Made by a program: the position numbers and the translations under genes
Notes under the pieces: generated by a model
Seen by the model: only the letters and a program-made list of their open reading frames with translations
Told to the model about the DNA's origin: nothing
The model's database searches: none
Shown: positions 61,735 to 64,000 of the stretch, piece after piece
Position numbering within the stretch: position 1 is the stretch's first letter
Layout of the letters: every line of letters begins with the position of its first letter
DNA from: Paenibacillus bouchesdurhonensis
Lineage (GTDB): Bacteria; Bacillota; Bacilli; Paenibacillales; Paenibacillaceae
Direction of reading: 5' to 3'
Assembly (NCBI RefSeq): GCF_900155685.1
Contig: NZ_LT732548.1
Coordinates: 133,898-197,897 of the forward strand
DNA: 64,000 nt

Positions 61735-62460
61735 ATGTCTCTATGGAACGACTCCCCACGGATGTCGGGGCCGCCACAGACAGAAGATGTTGCGGTAATT
61801 TTAGACTACGTGAAGCAACTCGCTAATACCGTAGCTAAGATGGCGAAAGATCTGGAATTTATCCTTAACGGGAACGTGGCCTTTGACAACATCCGTGCGG
61901 AAGGGATCGAAGCGAAGAATATTAAAGCAGAGGCTATTACGACAGACAAGCTTCACGCAAATTCAGTTACGACGAACAAAATTCAGGCAGGCGCTGTAAC
62001 TGCGGAGAAGATTACAGTGAATAAGTTGTCTGCGATTAGCGCAAATCTAGGAATCATAACAGCTGGACTTATGCAAGCGGTAGAGATATTTGGGTCTTAT
62101 ATTGCTACTAGGCGGGATGGTTACCCACGATGTGAAATGAGTGCGACAGGTAATGTTTTTGCGGCACGTACCAATGTAAGTAACTATATAGCAATTGATC
62201 CTAACTATGCCGGAGTTCCGTCCTTGGATTTTTATATAAATGGTTCTAGGCGACTTCAATTAAATCTTATGTCTGGAGGCCCAGAAATATCAAGTATCGG
62301 GAGCTTAAATATTAATACCTCAGGCGGCAATATATACTTAGTTCCAACAGGAAGAGTCTGGGTTGAAAGCTGGGATAAATTATACAGCGATGAATGGGGG
62401 CGAACACTTAAAGAAGATTTAGTAGAAATATTTGATAGGCTAGAAGCCTTAGGAGGTTAA
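61735..62460 (+). CDS. Tail or appendage protein with heptad-rich stalk
   Basis: 241 aa. A helical stalk with repeated AxxIxAxxVxxxKI units (about 45-105: ITTDKLHANSVTTNKIQAGA) leads to a beta-rich C-terminal part (FYINGSRRLQLNLMSGGPEI) and a closing coiled coil. This resembles trimeric phage tail appendages. AGGAGG upstream. A promoter of the following cargo cassette begins at its stop codon. Confidence 0.7.
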   Translation: MSLWNDSPRMSGPPQTEDVAVILDYVKQLANTVAKMAKDLEFILNGNVAFDNIRAEGIEAKNIKAEAITTDKLHANSVTTNKIQAGAVTAEKITVNKLSAISANLGIITAGLMQAVEIFGSYIATRRDGYPRCEMSATGNVFAARTNVSNYIAIDPNYAGVPSLDFYINGSRRLQLNLMSGGPEISSIGSLNINTSGGNIYLVPTGRVWVESWDKLYSDEWGRTLKEDLVEIFDRLEALGG

Positions 62461-62485
62461 CATTACTCCCTAGCTGTGGTATATT
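62457..62485 (+). promoter_or_regulatory. Promoter of the cargo (moron) cassette
   Basis: TTAACA (62457-62462), 17-bp spacer, TATATT (62480-62485). It overlaps the stop codon of the tail gene and reads into the two exported-protein genes. Confidence 0.75.
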
Positions 62486-62516
62486 GGTGAAAAATGGAGA
62501 ACGAGGGGATATAGTG

Positions 62517-63041
62517 ATGAAAAAGTATTTTGCTGCATTCCTTGCTGGCGCTTTGTTCACCTTATCAGCCACAGCTTTTGCGGACGGTGTTATAAATTTA
62601 GTAGGACAAAAGGTGCAAGCTGTTAATGAGGTTTCAATTAAAAATGGTGAAACAGTTGGGGCTGGAATAATTGTTGACGGTAAAACCTACGCACCAGTTC
62701 GTTCAATCGGAGAAGCCGCAGGCTTTACAGTTGAACTCGAAGGTAAGGATGTTATTCTGGTAAAACCTGAACAAGTTTCGCCGGAGTATGAGGTGAAGTC
62801 CGAGGTGAAAAGAACCTATACAATAGAACAATTGGACGGAGCTATTGAATCGACAAAAGAAGCTATCAAGAGGGAAGAACAAAGAATTAAGGTTTACGGG
62901 GAGATGTTGAATGACCCTCAATACGAAAAAGACAAAGAATCTAATCAAATAATTGTAGAAACTTCCAAAGAGCAGGTAGGTAAACTGAAAGGTCATTTAA
63001 ATAACTTCGAGAAGTACAAGGCGGAGTTGGAGAATAAGTAA
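62517..63041 (+). CDS. Secreted protein with copper-amine-oxidase-N-like domain and coiled coil
   Basis: About 174 aa. Signal peptide (KKYFAAFLAGALFTLSATAF, cleavage after AFA), a short domain with GKTYAPVRSIGEAAGFTVEL (the 'stalk' or copper amine oxidase N-terminal-like motif common in Paenibacillus surface proteins), and a charged coiled-coil tail (about 105-174). GAGGGG upstream of the ATG. It is base-composition AT-richer than the virion genes around it. Probably expressed by the lysogen at the cell surface. Confidence 0.75.
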   Translation: MKKYFAAFLAGALFTLSATAFADGVINLVGQKVQAVNEVSIKNGETVGAGIIVDGKTYAPVRSIGEAAGFTVELEGKDVILVKPEQVSPEYEVKSEVKRTYTIEQLDGAIESTKEAIKREEQRIKVYGEMLNDPQYEKDKESNQIIVETSKEQVGKLKGHLNNFEKYKAELENK

Positions 63042-63054
63042 AGGGGCGTTTGGC

Positions 63055-63639
63055 TTGAAGTATCTTAGCAGGATACCAAACACACTAATTTTACTTGCTT
63101 GCATTGTAGCTTTTGGGCTATTTGTTTATCCTGGTTTGTACAAATATGATAAATTGAATCAGAAATTTCCTGTGAAAATAAATCGTATTACTGGACAAAC
63201 GCAAGTGTTGTACCCAAATGGCTGGAGTAATATGGATGGTTATGATTCAGCCGCTATTAAAATGGAAGAGTATAAAAAAGAAATAACGGATCAAATTGCT
63301 ACACAAAACGAAATGATTAAGAATGACGTTCTCTTATCAATCAGAGAGGAAATCGATTTGATGAAAGATTCGATTTCTCTTGAAAATGATTATATTAATT
63401 TTGATGCTATAAGGAATAGAAACAAAATTAATCAGAACGCTGCGAACCCTGCAGGCAGCGATCAACTTTTCGGTAAAGGAGATAGTTTTGAGACTGTCGA
63501 GAAAATAATGGGTACTCCTGATAGCATCATAGGCGGAAGTTCTTTTGAAATATGGAGTTATGGTTCATCTAATGTATACTTCAGAGATGGAGAAGTAAGT
63601 GGATGGAGCAATGATGGTAAAAATCTGAAAATAAAATGA
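63055..63639 (+). CDS. Membrane-anchored protein with BamE-like C-terminal segment
   Basis: 194 aa. One N-terminal membrane helix (about 8-26: NTLILLACIVAFGLFVYPGL), a helical middle part and a C-terminal segment GKGDSFETVEKIMGTPDSII, IWSYGSSNVYFRDGEVSGW that resembles the SmpA/BamE-type fold. The start is TTG with AAAGGGG upstream. AT-rich, co-transcribed with the secreted protein before it and ended by its own terminator. Confidence 0.7.
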   Translation: MKYLSRIPNTLILLACIVAFGLFVYPGLYKYDKLNQKFPVKINRITGQTQVLYPNGWSNMDGYDSAAIKMEEYKKEITDQIATQNEMIKNDVLLSIREEIDLMKDSISLENDYINFDAIRNRNKINQNAANPAGSDQLFGKGDSFETVEKIMGTPDSIIGGSSFEIWSYGSSNVYFRDGEVSGWSNDGKNLKIK

Positions 63640-63648
63640 GCTGGTAAT

Positions 63649-63675
63649 GAGTCCTCACATCGAGGGCTCTTTTTT
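63649..63675 (+). terminator. Terminator of the cargo cassette
   Basis: GAGTCCTC/GAGGGCTC 8-bp stem (one G-T) with a 5-nt loop, then TTTTTT. Confidence 0.85.
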
Positions 63676-63696
63676 ATGCCCAAGAGGAGGTGTCAC

Positions 63697-64000
63697 ATGG
63701 CTAACTTAGGATACGGCGGTATTAACTACGGAACCGCAGACAAGGCAGGGAAGCAAGGTATTATTCAGAATCAGCAGAATGTTGCTAACAGCCCAGCGTA
63801 CAAACAAAGCGAAATTGACCGTACCTTGGCGGTGATTGAAAGTAGGAAGGCGCAAGGGCTGGATACATCGGCTCAGCAGAAATACTTGAATGTAAACCTG
63901 GGGTATCAAGCCCCTATGGTGCAAGCTGCTTCGAATGTCACCAGCTCACCACAGGCCACCTATACGCCGCCTTCGAGCCCAACACAGGATACGCTCAATA
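63697..64000 (+). CDS. Phage structural protein, 5' part (runs off the window)
   Basis: 101 codons present, opening MANLGYGGINYGTADKAGKQ, Gln/Ala/Ser/Pro-rich. AGAGGAGG 7 nt before the ATG. By order after connectors and propeller it could be an internal virion or ejection protein, but no motif supports this. Confidence 0.65.
   Translation, partial: MANLGYGGINYGTADKAGKQGIIQNQQNVANSPAYKQSEIDRTLAVIESRKAQGLDTSAQQKYLNVNLGYQAPMVQAASNVTSSPQATYTPPSSPTQDTLN

Overview
The window looks like the replication-origin-proximal part of a Paenibacillus-type (Bacillales, Gram-positive) chromosome, followed by a prophage. The host assignment is an inference. It rests on the gene order gdpP-rplI-dnaB-purA-walRKHIJ-htrA-yyzF...rlmH, on AGGAGG-type ribosome binding sites, on PurR and CcpA-like operators, and on protein character.

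Positions 1-16,010 are the conserved core. They hold the tail of gdpP, ribosomal protein L9, the replicative helicase, adenylosuccinate synthetase behind a PurR-type operator, a low-complexity membrane protein, a LysM/G5/M23 cell-wall peptidase, the complete walRKHIJ cell-wall control operon, an HtrA protease, aerobic glycerol-3-phosphate dehydrogenase and the small CxxH/CxxC protein YyzF.

Positions 16,010-29,240 separate yyzF from rlmH, which lie close together in Bacillus subtilis, so this stretch is probably an acquired metabolic block. It has two modules with a CdaR-type sugar-diacid regulator between them. The first (garK, gudD, garR and a DapA-family lyase) can turn D-glucarate into 2-phosphoglycerate. 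The second is an ABC sugar importer without its ATPase, a NifU-like protein and a cytosolic GH38 alpha-mannosidase. Together they suggest use of a mannosylated sugar acid or mannosylglycerate-like compound.

Positions 30,042-64,000 are the left part of a prophage inserted at the 3' end of rlmH; its right end is outside the window. In order: leftward integrase, ImmA-type peptidase and repressor; a divergent control region with inverted operators; an early module (antirepressor, excisionase-like protein, a C5-methylase broken by a frameshift, an AbrB-like protein); a replication module (PD-(D/E)XK protein, ssDNA-binding protein, MazG-like protein, family A polymerase, primase/VirE helicase, iteron cluster, VRR-NUC nuclease, a SNF2 helicase broken at its Walker A motif); an ArpU-like late regulator; two tRNA genes; an anti-defence pair (Tad2-like and Acb2-like); a reverse-oriented HTH gene; and then packaging and virion genes. 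The portal-scaffold-coat-connector-propeller order resembles P22-like short-tailed phages. A cargo cassette of two exported or membrane proteins with its own promoter and terminator sits among the virion genes.

The observations most worth checking are the Tad2/Acb2 pair, the iteron cluster, the tRNA-like gene with a 17-nt anticodon loop, the cargo cassette, the mannoside/glucarate block and the tandem-repeat phage protein.
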